A stretch of 64,000 nucleotides of DNA from an uncultured Sphingomonadaceae bacterium (GTDB lineage Bacteria; Pseudomonadota; Alphaproteobacteria; Sphingomonadales; Sphingomonadaceae), in NCBI GenBank assembly GCA_947489315.1, contig CANLCX010000003.1:1-64000 (forward strand), given 5' to 3'. A program made the position numbers and the translations under genes. Under the pieces are notes generated by a model. The model was not told the origin of the DNA and searched no databases. It saw nothing but the letters and a program-made list of their open reading frames with translations. Below are positions 37,524 through 47,338 of this stretch, in pieces; the stretch's first letter is position 1, and every line of letters begins with the position of its first letter.

Positions 37524-38207
37524 TTAGCTAGCGTTGACTACTTTCTCCAGCTCTTTCAAGACATCGCCATAGGTTCGGTCATTGAGTAATTGCACCAGCT
37601 TGGGATCGGCGACGCTAGGATTGCCGCTATCAAAAGGAGGATGAGGATCATATTCGAGGCCGAGCTGCACGGCCTCGGCAAATTGTTGTCCTGCAATTTC
37701 GGCAATCACGGTCAGCGCAAAATCAATCCCGGACGTTACACCGCCAGCGGTAATGACATTGCCGTCTTTGACCACGCGGGCAGGTTCGTACGTCGCGCCG
37801 AATTTTTCCAACAGCGATGTATAGGCCCAATGGCTGGTCGCGCGTTTGCCTTGCAGCAATCCCGCCGCACCCAATGCCAGCGATCCGGTGCAAACTGAGG
37901 TGACATATTGTGCCCTCGCGGCCTGATCACGCAGGAATTGCAACGTCTCTTCATCCTGTATGACATCCCGCGTGCCAAAGCCGCCCGGGACGCACAGCAG
38001 GTCCGCCTGCGGACAATCCGCAAGGTTCGTGTTTGGCAACATCGCAAAGCCGCTATCGGTCTGTATAGGCTGCACCGCCTTTGCCGCAGTATGCACCACC
38101 GCACCCGGCATGCGCGCTAAAAATTGCGCTGGTCCAGTAAAGTCCAGCTGCGTGATGCCGTCGAATAATAGAAAGACGATGTGAAAAGGTTTTTGTGTAT
38201 CATTCAT
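37524..38207 (-). CDS. DJ-1/PfpI family protein (isonitrile hydratase-like)
   Basis: A 227-aa GATase1-like protein. The nucleophilic cysteine lies in VTSVCTGSLALGAAGLL, with the nearby histidine in RATSHWAY, and the ITAGGVTSGIDFAL segment matches the isonitrile hydratase/AraC-N-terminal branch of the family. No DNA-binding domain follows. ATG at 38207 is 7 bp from GGAGA; the ATG at 38213 is too close to it. Reaction unknown. Confidence 0.85.
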   Translation of the reverse strand: MNDTQKPFHIVFLLFDGITQLDFTGPAQFLARMPGAVVHTAAKAVQPIQTDSGFAMLPNTNLADCPQADLLCVPGGFGTRDVIQDEETLQFLRDQAARAQYVTSVCTGSLALGAAGLLQGKRATSHWAYTSLLEKFGATYEPARVVKDGNVITAGGVTSGIDFALTVIAEIAGQQFAEAVQLGLEYDPHPPFDSGNPSVADPKLVQLLNDRTYGDVLKELEKVVNAS

Positions 38208-38383
38208 GAGCATGTCTCCGTTGGTTCAAGAAATGCCCAGGCACCCGACTGAAAATTGCATCGTTAAAGATGCGCCCGCTCCCCGGTGGTATCCCACCCT
38301 ATCGCGCCAGTTGCGGACGGACCCTTTATATCATTCCTGTGTGGACAGTTAAAGAGTGGAATTACGGGATGCTGCTTGGTGCT

Positions 38384-39637
38384 TCATTCGCTGCGCAGCG
38401 CTTCAATCGGCGACAGGCGTGACGCGCGGACAGCGGGATAGCCGCCGAACAACAGGCCAATAAAGGCCGAGAAAATAATGGCTCCGATGCCGACTCCAAC
38501 CCCGATTGGGACCGGGAAATCGGCATAGACAGTCAGCGCGGTTCCACCGGCAATGGCGAATATCAACCCCATCGCTCCGCCAATGACACAAAGAACCGCG
38601 GCCTCGACCAGAAACTGGTTGCGGATATCGCTGCGTTTGGCGCCCAAGGCCATGCGCAAGCCGATTTCACGGGTGCGTTCAGTGACGCTGACCAGCATGA
38701 TATTCATGATCCCGATCCCGCCGACCAGCAGCGAGATGGACGCGATGGCGACCAGCACAATCTGGAAAATGCCCGTCACTTGCGCCGATTCTTTCATAAA
38801 TTCCTCGGTCGTACGGATAGTGAACGGATTGATATCCTTGCCTCTGACCCGATAGCGATCGCGCAGTAATTTGGTGATCTCGCGCTTGGCCGTAGGCAGA
38901 GACACGCCATCCTCAAAACCAACGAACAGCATTTGCAAATCATCGGGACCCGCGAGAGTGTCGCCTGAAAAACGCTGCCGGGTGGTGGTAATCGGCATGA
39001 TCGCAATATCATCATTATCATTGCCAAAGCTCGACCCTTTGGACTCCAGCACGCCGATCACTTTAAACGGTGCGCGGTTGATGCGGACAGTTTCGCCGAC
39101 CGGATCATAATCACCGAACAGCTTTGTCACCACGCTAGGGCCCAGAACAACAACTCTGGCGGCGGAGCGGACATCGGCTTCGCTGATGAACCGGCCCGAG
39201 GCGGCTACGAGATTGGAGACCTTGCCATAGCCCGGGGTTGTGCCAACCGCATTGGTGGAAGCATTACGTCCGGCGACGATCAACTGGATATTCGTGCGCA
39301 ATTGCGGAGCGATGTCATCAATTCCGCTAATCTGTTTTTCGATTGCGCGCGCATCGCGCATGGTCAGCCGGCCGCGATCAAAGGAGCGCCGGCCGCCTTC
39401 GCCGGTATCCGGTTGCGGAAAGACCAGTGCCATATTGGACCCCAAGGCGTTGATGGACTGCATCACCGACACTTGCGCGCCTGACCCGACGGCCACGGCT
39501 AATGTCACCGCGAATACGCCGATCATCACGCCCAAGGTCGTCAATATCGAGCGCATCAAATTGGTCCGCAACGCCGTCATCGCGATAGCGATATTGACGA
39601 TCCAGCCCGAAGCCTTTTGTCCGAGATTGCCGATCAT
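38384..39637 (-). CDS. ABC transporter permease (MacB/FtsX-like)
   Basis: A 417-aa permease with one N-terminal helix, a large periplasmic MacB-PCD domain (about 45-270) and three C-terminal helices with the FtsX-type ERTREIGLRMALGAKRSDI coupling segment. Here the ATPase is a separate gene, overlapping by 4 bp. With the periplasmic adaptor upstream the three genes form a MacAB-like tripartite exporter lacking a TolC gene nearby. Substrate may be a peptide, lipid or macrolide-like compound. Confidence 0.9.
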   Translation of the reverse strand: MIGNLGQKASGWIVNIAIAMTALRTNLMRSILTTLGVMIGVFAVTLAVAVGSGAQVSVMQSINALGSNMALVFPQPDTGEGGRRSFDRGRLTMRDARAIEKQISGIDDIAPQLRTNIQLIVAGRNASTNAVGTTPGYGKVSNLVAASGRFISEADVRSAARVVVLGPSVVTKLFGDYDPVGETVRINRAPFKVIGVLESKGSSFGNDNDDIAIMPITTTRQRFSGDTLAGPDDLQMLFVGFEDGVSLPTAKREITKLLRDRYRVRGKDINPFTIRTTEEFMKESAQVTGIFQIVLVAIASISLLVGGIGIMNIMLVSVTERTREIGLRMALGAKRSDIRNQFLVEAAVLCVIGGAMGLIFAIAGGTALTVYADFPVPIGVGVGIGAIIFSAFIGLLFGGYPAVRASRLSPIEALRSE

Positions 39638-40338
39638 GCGCTCGTCTGCCGGCGTTTTTTGATCATGACATCCTCGATCACCTTGCCGTCGCGGAACTCG
39701 ATCCGGCGTTTGGCTTGATCGGCAATTTCCGCTTCATGGGTGACGACGATGATGGTGATGCCCTGATCATTCAGCGTCTGGAAAATCTGCATGATATCTT
39801 CGGATGTCTTGCTATCGAGCGCCCCCGTGGGTTCGTCGGCGAGCAATATGACCGGATCGGTGACCAGCGCCCGGGCAATCGCGACACGCTGCTGCTGTCC
39901 GCCTGATAATTTGGCAGGACTATGATCCAGCCTGTCGCCCAGCCCCATTTCCCCAAGCTTTGCTTTGGCTTTTGCTCTGCGTTCTTCACTACCAAGTCCG
40001 GCATAGATGAGCGGCACGGCGACATTGTCGAGAGCGGTGGTCCGCGCGAGCAAATTAAATTGCTGAAACACAAAACCGATTTTCTGATTGCGCAATTCGG
40101 CGAGCGCATCGCCATCCCGGTCGCCGGTGGCAATGTCATCAATCCGAACCTCGCCTGATGTCGGTATATCCAAACAGCCAATCATATTCATGAAAGTCGA
40201 CTTGCCGGACCCGCTGGCACCCATAATCGCGACATATTCGCCGCGGTCGATGGATAGCGATACGCCGTCAACAGCGCGGACAGTTTCCCCACCTAACACA
40301 TAGTTTTTGACCAGATCCTGTGTTTCGACAAGCGCCAT
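39634..40338 (-). CDS. ABC transporter ATP-binding protein (MacB/LolD-like)
   Basis: A 234-aa ATPase with Walker A GASGSGKS, Q-loop QQFNL, signature LSGGQQQRVAIARAL, Walker B VILLADEPTGALD, and H-loop THEAE. It powers the adjacent FtsX-like permease. In-frame starts at 40395 and 40368 would overlap the acidic tail of the adaptor gene; the ATG at 40338 (MALVETQDLVKNY) sits 4 bp after the adaptor stop and is preferred. Confidence 0.92.
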   Translation of the reverse strand: MALVETQDLVKNYVLGGETVRAVDGVSLSIDRGEYVAIMGASGSGKSTFMNMIGCLDIPTSGEVRIDDIATGDRDGDALAELRNQKIGFVFQQFNLLARTTALDNVAVPLIYAGLGSEERRAKAKAKLGEMGLGDRLDHSPAKLSGGQQQRVAIARALVTDPVILLADEPTGALDSKTSEDIMQIFQTLNDQGITIIVVTHEAEIADQAKRRIEFRDGKVIEDVMIKKRRQTSA

Positions 40339-40342
40339 TTGT

Positions 40343-41626
40343 TTAGGTGTTCCCGCGGGCAAATTCATCCTCTTCTTCGTCTTCTTCATTTTCAAGATTT
40401 TTGGAGCGGACGAGGATGGTTTCTTTTTCTTTCACACCTTTGATGATTTCGACAAAATCTTCTCCGGCCAGCCCAATAGTGACGGTGCGACGGACCGGTT
40501 CATAGGGATCATCGCCAGCGACCCAAATCTCGGCGGTACGTGTTTTTTTGGAATTTTTATCCATCGGTTTGGCCGGTTTCTTGTCGTCCTCATCAGGCCG
40601 GTCATCCTTGCGTGGGCGAAAGCGGATGGCGGGCGCGGGGATACGCAAGACATTGGTCTTTGTGCCGGTAACAATTTCAACATTGGCGGTCATCCCGGTG
40701 AGCAGCTTTCCTTCCTTATTATCGACATCAAGGATGACGAGATAGCTGACAACATTCTGTTCTTCGGTCGCCGATTTGCGGATCTGACCGACTTTCGCGA
40801 CAAAGGTATCATCGGGATAGCTGTCGACGGTAAAGCGCACCAGTTGATCCACCCGCACCTGCCCGATATCCGCTTCATCAACCGAGGCCTCGACCTGCAT
40901 TCGACTGGTGTCGGCGGCGATTTCAAACAGATTGGGGGTTTGAAAACTCGCGGCAACGGTGGTGCCGGGCTCAACCAGTTTGTCGATTACGACCCCGCTG
41001 GTCGGAGCAATTATTCGTGTACGATCAAGGTCGAGCTGGGCTGAGGACAGCTCGGCGGCGCTTTGCGCGATTTGGGCCCGCCCGCTTTGTGCCTGTGCTT
41101 TGGCGGTACTCAGAGAGGCCTGCGCGTTGGCAAGGGCATTGCGAGCCTGATCAATACCGGCCTTGGACACAAAGCCCTTTTCGGCCAGCTGTTTTTGGCG
41201 TTCATATTCACTGGATTGGACTTGAAAGTCGGTTCGAGCACGGATGATCGAGGCTTCTGCTTGCGCCAAACTGGCACGCGACAATTCCACTTGCGCGCGA
41301 GCCTGTGTGACGCGGGCCTGGATGCGAGTGGGGTCTATTCTTGCCAGCACTTGGCCAGCCGTAACCGGAGAATTGAAATCGACATAGACGTCGGTCACTT
41401 GTCCGGAGATTTCCGACCCGACATTGATGGTGTTGAGCGCCCTGAGCTTTCCGCTGGCCGAAACAATCCGGGCCACTTCGCCGCGCGACACTGGCTCGGT
41501 GACATATTCATAGGTTGCCGGTGAGGGGACTATGACCTTGTAAAGGATCGCGATCACAGCAAGAGCGATAAGCCCAGAGATGACGGGGTGGAGGCGAATC
41601 CACGCCAATGAACGTGTAATAATCAC
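40343..41626 (-). CDS. Periplasmic adaptor (MacA/HlyD-like membrane fusion protein)
   Basis: A 427-aa membrane fusion protein: N-terminal membrane anchor (VISGLIALAVIAILYKVIV), lipoyl half-motif SGKLRALNTINVGSEISGQV, a long coiled-coil hairpin (about 95-200, Ala/Gln/Ser-rich), then lipoyl and beta-barrel domains. It bridges the inner-membrane ABC pump to an outer-membrane channel. Odd features are a lysine/aspartate-rich insertion (about 345-365) and a highly acidic tail (ENEEDEEEDEF). First gene of the three-gene operon. Confidence 0.88.
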   Translation of the reverse strand: MIITRSLAWIRLHPVISGLIALAVIAILYKVIVPSPATYEYVTEPVSRGEVARIVSASGKLRALNTINVGSEISGQVTDVYVDFNSPVTAGQVLARIDPTRIQARVTQARAQVELSRASLAQAEASIIRARTDFQVQSSEYERQKQLAEKGFVSKAGIDQARNALANAQASLSTAKAQAQSGRAQIAQSAAELSSAQLDLDRTRIIAPTSGVVIDKLVEPGTTVAASFQTPNLFEIAADTSRMQVEASVDEADIGQVRVDQLVRFTVDSYPDDTFVAKVGQIRKSATEEQNVVSYLVILDVDNKEGKLLTGMTANVEIVTGTKTNVLRIPAPAIRFRPRKDDRPDEDDKKPAKPMDKNSKKTRTAEIWVAGDDPYEPVRRTVTIGLAGEDFVEIIKGVKEKETILVRSKNLENEEDEEEDEFARGNT

Positions 41627-41726
41627 TTGTCCCCTGTCTTAGCTATATAAAGCACTATGACAGGTGGCGCGCGCATAGGCAATATGCGGTTCTTAGAATT
41701 AGCTGACCTTGACAACAGCGACCTGA

Positions 41727-42914
41727 TTAATCCGCCGTCACATCATAGCCGTAAAGCCATTCCAATTGCGCGTCGAACGCCTCTTGACCCGGTATTTTTC
41801 CGGCCAGCCACATCGGGCCATAGGTGCTTAACTTGCCGCCTGTCGTACGCTGATGAAAAATGCCCATATTCCGCCGGGCGGCTTTCTGGACCGTCGCTGT
41901 CCGATCCCGCCGAGCATGGAAAAAGTGGTTGAGGGCGCTGTCGCTATCATCATGTTCGGCAAGTGATCGGGCCAGCACATAGCCATCCTCAATCGCTTGT
42001 ACGGCACCCTGTGCCATAAACGGCAGCATCGGGTGGGCGGCGTCACCGATTACGACCGCCCGGCCATCTACCCATTGGTCCAGCGGATCCCGGTCAAATA
42101 GGGCCCAGCGATAATGTTGCTCGGCCTGTTCCAGTAAAGTCGTGATTGTCGGATGCCAGCCTGCAAAGTCGGCCATCGCCTGTTCGCGCACACCCTTTTC
42201 GGTCCAGCTTTCCTGTTGCCAGTCATCGCGCTCAACCACGCCGACCAGATTAGCCAGCGTGCCGCCGCGCAACAGATAGGTGACCGCATGCTTGCCCTCA
42301 CCCAGCCAGACACTTGCAACCGGTAAGGGCGCGTTCCGGCCCAGTCTGGCGACGGGAACAACCGCACGCCAAGCGACATTGCCGGTGAATAGCGGCTTTT
42401 CCGGTCCCAGCATCTGTGTGCGAATGGCCGATTTAATCCCATCGGCGCCGATGACGATATCGCCTTCGACGATCGTGCCATCGTCCAATGTCGCCCAGGC
42501 TTTGTGTTCATCCTGACCATAGCCGGTGACCGTTGTCGCCATTCGTATGGCGCGCGGACAACGTTCTTCCAAGGCGCGCGCCATGGTGGAAATCAGGTCG
42601 GCCCGATGAATGTGCAGATAAGGCGCGCCCCATTTTTCTTTGAGGCGCTCGCCCATATCTTGAGTCATGATGACGCGGCCGGATTGGCCCATGCGGAATT
42701 GAGTGGCGCGGGGCTGAAAACCGGTTGCGGCAATCTGTTCGTCAATATCCAGCGCGCGCAGGACCTGCATCCCGTTGGGACTGATTTGTATGCCCGCGCC
42801 AATATCTTCCAGCTGACCGGCCTGTTCCAATATTTCGACTTCCAAGCCGAAGTGGTTGAAGCACAGCGCAGCATTTAACCCACCAATCCCGCCGCCAACA
42901 ATTACCGCTTTCAT
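41727..42914 (-). CDS. FAD-dependent monooxygenase (salicylate/3-hydroxybenzoate hydroxylase-like)
   Basis: A 395-aa group A flavin monooxygenase. The FAD loop is VIVGGGIGGLNAAL (4-17), the DG motif is IGADGIKSAIR, and the second FAD motif is IGDAAHPMLPFMAQGAVQAIEDG. Such enzymes hydroxylate aromatic rings using NAD(P)H and oxygen. Substrate unknown; no ring-cleavage genes are nearby. The start at 42914 matches the family N-terminus; the 15-codon extension to 42959 lacks conserved sequence. Confidence 0.88.
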   Translation of the reverse strand: MKAVIVGGGIGGLNAALCFNHFGLEVEILEQAGQLEDIGAGIQISPNGMQVLRALDIDEQIAATGFQPRATQFRMGQSGRVIMTQDMGERLKEKWGAPYLHIHRADLISTMARALEERCPRAIRMATTVTGYGQDEHKAWATLDDGTIVEGDIVIGADGIKSAIRTQMLGPEKPLFTGNVAWRAVVPVARLGRNAPLPVASVWLGEGKHAVTYLLRGGTLANLVGVVERDDWQQESWTEKGVREQAMADFAGWHPTITTLLEQAEQHYRWALFDRDPLDQWVDGRAVVIGDAAHPMLPFMAQGAVQAIEDGYVLARSLAEHDDSDSALNHFFHARRDRTATVQKAARRNMGIFHQRTTGGKLSTYGPMWLAGKIPGQEAFDAQLEWLYGYDVTAD

Positions 42915-43053
42915 GATCCCGCCTCTGGTTGGAATTGCGCGTGTAGGATGCAGGAACATGGCATGGGAGTGTCGTTATCAGAGATTGGGTAAGTTGGGAA
43001 TTCAATCTGGAGGTTGGGTTAAGTTACGATTATATATCGAGATACCGTGTGAA

Positions 43054-44034
43054 TCAGAATGGACGATCAGGAGGTCCGGTTAGATCAAGAGGGTGCTCTC
43101 TTATCCATTTGGACAGAATAAATTTACGGCCATTATCAACAGGGCGGCCGGCATGTATTGCCGCTGGATCAGGTTTGCCCTGCATGTCCACATTCGTGAA
43201 CAGAATCGCATCCCCCCGTTGGCCACGAATGGCTTTGCCAATCTTGGTAAAGAAGGTCTCCCCGCCCTCAAAATCCTCATTGAGATAAACCAGCACTGTC
43301 TTCACCCGTTGATTGTGAAAATCAGGCAATGCATCGCTGTGCGGTTTATATTCTTGCCCGACGGTGTAGCTGAGGACCTGAAGCGGTTCCCCTTGATCAT
43401 ATTGAGTGCCAGTGGCGACGGCGATCCTCTGATTGATTGCGTGTAGAAACGGATTTTCTGAAATGAAAGGAAAAGCCGCAGCCGTTGAGGTGCGAATGGG
43501 ATCTTGAACAAACGCACCTGTCGACGGATGGACGACGACCGAGGGCTGCTGCAAGGGAATCGCCATTTCAATAATATATTCACATTCTTCAGCTGAGAGA
43601 AATACAGGAATTTTTTGGATATCTGGAACCATGCTGATACGCTCAAAGCTAAATTTCCGTTGAAAATTTCCGTGCTCGTCGAGGTTCATTTGCTTGATTA
43701 GGGCAAGCTGAAGGCTGAGGTCATGGTCAGCTTCACAACGTGAACGCATCCTATTCAGAGCTTCGGTCCAGCGGCGACCGATACTTCCAGCACCATTCGC
43801 CAAAAGCGCAAGATAGGGCGCCTCAGCCTGTTGCAAACCCAGATTTTTAGCGCATCCGAACAACCGCCGTGCTTCGCCAAGGTCTCGCCGAATGAAGTCG
43901 CCGGTCATCCGCCATTGGGCCAGCTCCAGAGCCGCCCCGGCGTCACCGTGTTGCGCAGCCGAAGACAGAAGCGAATATGCTTCTGACACTTTGCCTTGGG
44001 TGGCCAGTTCTTGTGCGTGCTGCGTTGTCTTCAT
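43054..44034 (-). CDS. 2OG-Fe(II) oxygenase with N-terminal Sel1-like repeats
   Basis: A 326-aa two-part protein. Residues about 1-95 contain TPR/Sel1-like helical repeats (AQHGDAGAALELAQWRM, GEARRLFGCAKNLGLQQAEAPYLALLANG). The C-terminal half is a prolyl-4-hydroxylase-type double-stranded beta helix with iron ligands in YKPHSDALPDFH, the EDFEGGETFF strand, the distal His in AIHAGRPVDNG, and Lys in RKFILSKW. It presumably hydroxylates a protein or peptide side chain. Just upstream lies the terminator of the TonB receptor gene, so it may be read partly by read-through. Start at 44034 chosen; TTG at 44061 is possible. Confidence 0.85.
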   Translation of the reverse strand: MKTTQHAQELATQGKVSEAYSLLSSAAQHGDAGAALELAQWRMTGDFIRRDLGEARRLFGCAKNLGLQQAEAPYLALLANGAGSIGRRWTEALNRMRSRCEADHDLSLQLALIKQMNLDEHGNFQRKFSFERISMVPDIQKIPVFLSAEECEYIIEMAIPLQQPSVVVHPSTGAFVQDPIRTSTAAAFPFISENPFLHAINQRIAVATGTQYDQGEPLQVLSYTVGQEYKPHSDALPDFHNQRVKTVLVYLNEDFEGGETFFTKIGKAIRGQRGDAILFTNVDMQGKPDPAAIHAGRPVDNGRKFILSKWIREHPLDLTGPPDRPF

Positions 44035-44067
44035 TTCATCAATTTGGTGAAATCCTCTCAAAACGAA

Positions 44068-44096
44068 AAGGGCCGGAATGATATGTTCCGGCCCTT
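44068..44096 (-). terminator. Intrinsic terminator of the TonB receptor gene
   Basis: AAGGGCCGGAA (44068-44078) and TTCCGGCCCTT (44086-44096) form a perfect 11-bp stem with a 7-nt loop, 24 bp after the receptor stop. On the minus strand it is followed by TTTCGTTTT. Confidence 0.85.
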
Positions 44097-44119
44097 CGCA
44101 TTCTCAGTAATTTCTTCGA

Positions 44120-47100
44120 CTAAAAATTGGCGCGGAAACCGGCGTAAAAGTTCCGTCCTTTTACGCGATATATGGCGCTTCCTTCACCGATACCGGTCAA
44201 GCCCAGTGGAGGATTGGTATCGAGTATATTATCAATGCCGAAATTGAAATTGAACCTTTCGTTGACTTCAATTCCCATTCGGATGTCATGATAGAAGACC
44301 TCCTGATACTTCCGGGTGTCAGCATAGTCGGAATTTTCAGGATCACGGCCTTGGACGCTAAAGAAATCCTCGTAATTATTGAGAACCTGTGATCCGATAT
44401 ACTGCATTTGATATCCGAAGGTCACATTGGAAAGCTTCAAATCGGCACTGAAACGGAACTCGTCCTGCGGGTCACCGAGTTCGCCCAGAACCCGGTCCTC
44501 GAAGTCCGGAAATGACGGATCCTCAAAGTTACTCCGTTCAAACAAGTGGGTGTAGATGAAGCGTGTGCTCAGAGCATTATCTTCCCCAAAAGTCGTACGG
44601 TAGGCTGTTTCTATATCAATGCCTCGGACCGTGCGAGCGGCGAAGTTGACGCCGCTAACCACCAGATCATTGTCAAGGATCTGCCCTGGGATTTCACCAT
44701 TAGGACCAGTCCCAGGGCCTTGGAAACGATTAATCAACGCACAAAATGAATTGTCCAAAGTCGGCAGATCATAGCAAGTATTGACAAGGTCTTGCGCCAA
44801 TACAGATGTGATCACGTTTTCAACCCTGATGTCATAATAATCGACCGTAAGAGAGAATCCAGGCAAAAACCGAGGTTGGATCACGGCGCCAATAGTGTAG
44901 GAATCCGATGTCTCTTCAGTCAGATCAGGATTACTTCCACTCAAGATCTCAAGCGAATATGTTGGCAGGCTGGCAAAGGCTGCAGTGTCTAGAAGGGCAC
45001 CGAGATCAGCGCGGCAGTTGGCTGCCCGGTTTGCCGAACCTTCGTTGATGTTTTGCGGACGACAGGGATCCTGGAAACCGGGCGCAAAGTTCTGTGACAG
45101 TGCCGCAGAAGTCTCGCTCAGATTCGGTGCCCGAACAGACCTGCCATATTGACCTCGGAATCGAATGTCCGGGATAGGTTGCCATTCGAATCCCGCGTTA
45201 TATGCGTAAACGGTTCCGACCGCTCCATCATAATCAGAGATGCGTCCCGAACCGATCAAGGTCAGCTCTTCGAAAAATGGTCGATCAGCAAGCAACGGGA
45301 TCCGAATTTCGCCAAAGACCTCTTTTACCTCAAAAGCATCTGGATCAAATGTGGGAAGGGCATTGTAAAATGTCCGGCCGGATTCAACAATCGGGTCTGC
45401 TTGATAGAAGAGCTCCTCGCGCCGATATTCTGCTCCCACAGCGAAGCCGATTGGCCCGCCAGGCAGTTCGAAAAAGCCGCTCGTATCACCCGAGACAAAT
45501 CCGCTGAACACCAGTTGTTCAAGGGTCGCACTGGAAACTGTCTCCTCGACAATGTAATTTGCAGCAGCGGAATTATCCGGCGCACCGAAGGGATTGTAGG
45601 GAACACAATTAGCTATGTCCTCTGCAAGAAACGGAGCATCGGCTGCACTATATGCTGTTGCCGCTGCCGGATCGAACTGCGCACGACAGGCTATTTGCCC
45701 TGTTGCCGGGTTGATCCCAGAGTCGAGCGCGAGCAAGAAGCGCTGCGGAATTATGTTGCCTAAGATCCGGGTGTCTTCCTCGACCCTGCCGTAGTTTACG
45801 GAAACCTCGTAGTTCCAGTCGTCATTAAACTGACCACGAACACCACCAACCACACGGAAAACATCGCGCTCGGACTTCTCATCGCGGCTACCCAGATCTT
45901 GCAGAAAACGGGCAATGGTAAAACGATAGGAACCATCGGCAATGGCAGCAAGATCGTCAGCGTCCAGCTCATTTCGCCGAATGAGACTTGAGTTGAAACC
46001 AGATTCCAATATCTCGCTGGAGATCAGATCTCGCGCCTGCTGGTTGAGAAAGGGATTATCAAGACGAACAAGTTCACGTTCGTCACCGAATGTGACACCC
46101 TGAACAAACGCGGGAGAGGATTGTTGTCCCTGAGTTTCAATACGAACATATTTAGCTTCAACAAATGGCTCGAACGCTTCACTAATTTCAAAATGAGCAA
46201 GCAGGTTGAAATTGTACCTTTGCTGATTTGGAATTACGGACTGCAATTCTTGTTCACGGCCTGTTTGGCCATTGCCGCCCACTATGCTACCAATTGGACC
46301 AGAACCAAGACGCGTTCCGGTCTGCGGTACCAGCTGGCCATCTGGAGTGAATATATACGTACAGTTATAGGGAACGTTGTTAAGACCTGTGCCACATTCC
46401 GGCGAACCAGTGCCGCGCGTTATCGGGACCAGACCATCGAAGTAGATGCTGGCTGATCGTATATCTCGAAAGAAGGCGCGATCCGGAAAACCATCACTAT
46501 TTTCTGGAAGGCCGCCTTCATCGAGATCAATGGTTAGGAAGCCGTCATTTCTTCTCAAATAGGAAACGTCAGATCCGAATACGCGATCTTGATTTGCAAA
46601 TTCGGCGTGGAGCGTCACGTTGCCCCGCCCGTCGGCGAAGTTCAGCCCGCCAAGCGCTGAAATATAATGCGTGGGGAACGCGCCTTCGTCATTAATACTT
46701 GTGTGTCCACGAAGCTGCAGCCCTTCAAAGTCGTCCTTGAGAATGAAGTTGACCACACCGGCAATTGCATCCGAACCATAAATGGCAGAATTACCGCCGG
46801 TCACAACATCTACACGTTCGATCAGATCATTAGGAATTGTATTTACGTCAACTGATGTGCCGTTCGACAATATATCGGAGGCTACGTGGCGCCGACCGTT
46901 GACCAGAGTCAGCGTGCGCGCCGTTCCCAATCCGCGGAGGTCCAGCAGGTTCAGTCCAGCTGTGCCAAGGAAACGCCCTGAGTTGGTCTGGCTGAAGGTA
47001 CTGCGCAATTGCGGCAGATCGTTCAGAGTATCGCCGATGTTAATCGAGCCCTGTTGGAAAAATTCTTCGCCGGTGATTGTCGTTACGGGAACGGCCGACT

Positions 47101-47302
47101 CGATATTCGGGCGAGCAATCCGTGAACCAGTAACAATGATAACTGACTCAGCTCCATCCGATTCATTTTGTTCAGCGGACGCCTGATTTTCACCGCTATC
47201 TTGATCCTGCGCTTTCGCGGTTGTCGTAGAAATAGCCATGGCGATAATTGCCGTGGATGCAAAGCATTGACGTAGAGTCCTCAATTGAAAATTGGGTCGC
47301 AT
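44120..47302 (-). CDS. TonB-dependent outer-membrane receptor
   Basis: A 1060-aa receptor: signal peptide (ASTAIIAMAISTTTAKAQ, cleavage near 31), an acidic Glu/Gln/Ser-rich linker, a TonB-box-like segment (ESVIIVTGS), the plug domain (PNIESAVPVTTITGEEFF to GDAIAGVVNFILK), and a C-terminal 22-strand barrel ending in Phe (FYAGFRANF). The LNLLDLRGLGTARTLTLVNGRR segment is typical of the sphingomonad and xanthomonad group that imports glycans, peptides or other large ligands. The ligand cannot be read. The 5' region carries a hairpin and the 3' end a terminator. Confidence 0.95.
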   Translation of the reverse strand: MRPNFQLRTLRQCFASTAIIAMAISTTTAKAQDQDSGENQASAEQNESDGAESVIIVTGSRIARPNIESAVPVTTITGEEFFQQGSINIGDTLNDLPQLRSTFSQTNSGRFLGTAGLNLLDLRGLGTARTLTLVNGRRHVASDILSNGTSVDVNTIPNDLIERVDVVTGGNSAIYGSDAIAGVVNFILKDDFEGLQLRGHTSINDEGAFPTHYISALGGLNFADGRGNVTLHAEFANQDRVFGSDVSYLRRNDGFLTIDLDEGGLPENSDGFPDRAFFRDIRSASIYFDGLVPITRGTGSPECGTGLNNVPYNCTYIFTPDGQLVPQTGTRLGSGPIGSIVGGNGQTGREQELQSVIPNQQRYNFNLLAHFEISEAFEPFVEAKYVRIETQGQQSSPAFVQGVTFGDERELVRLDNPFLNQQARDLISSEILESGFNSSLIRRNELDADDLAAIADGSYRFTIARFLQDLGSRDEKSERDVFRVVGGVRGQFNDDWNYEVSVNYGRVEEDTRILGNIIPQRFLLALDSGINPATGQIACRAQFDPAAATAYSAADAPFLAEDIANCVPYNPFGAPDNSAAANYIVEETVSSATLEQLVFSGFVSGDTSGFFELPGGPIGFAVGAEYRREELFYQADPIVESGRTFYNALPTFDPDAFEVKEVFGEIRIPLLADRPFFEELTLIGSGRISDYDGAVGTVYAYNAGFEWQPIPDIRFRGQYGRSVRAPNLSETSAALSQNFAPGFQDPCRPQNINEGSANRAANCRADLGALLDTAAFASLPTYSLEILSGSNPDLTEETSDSYTIGAVIQPRFLPGFSLTVDYYDIRVENVITSVLAQDLVNTCYDLPTLDNSFCALINRFQGPGTGPNGEIPGQILDNDLVVSGVNFAARTVRGIDIETAYRTTFGEDNALSTRFIYTHLFERSNFEDPSFPDFEDRVLGELGDPQDEFRFSADLKLSNVTFGYQMQYIGSQVLNNYEDFFSVQGRDPENSDYADTRKYQEVFYHDIRMGIEVNERFNFNFGIDNILDTNPPLGLTGIGEGSAIYRVKGRNFYAGFRANF

Positions 47303-47316
47303 TTTATATTCCCCTG

Positions 47317-47338
47317 TTTGGTTACGGGAGCAACCAAA
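47317..47338 (-). promoter_or_regulatory. Hairpin in the 5' leader of the TonB receptor
   Basis: TTTGGTT and AACCAAA form a perfect 7-bp inverted repeat around an 8-nt loop, 15 bp before the receptor ATG and directly before its AGGGGAA ribosome-binding site. It could be an operator or a translational control hairpin; no known regulator site was recognised. Confidence 0.35.
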
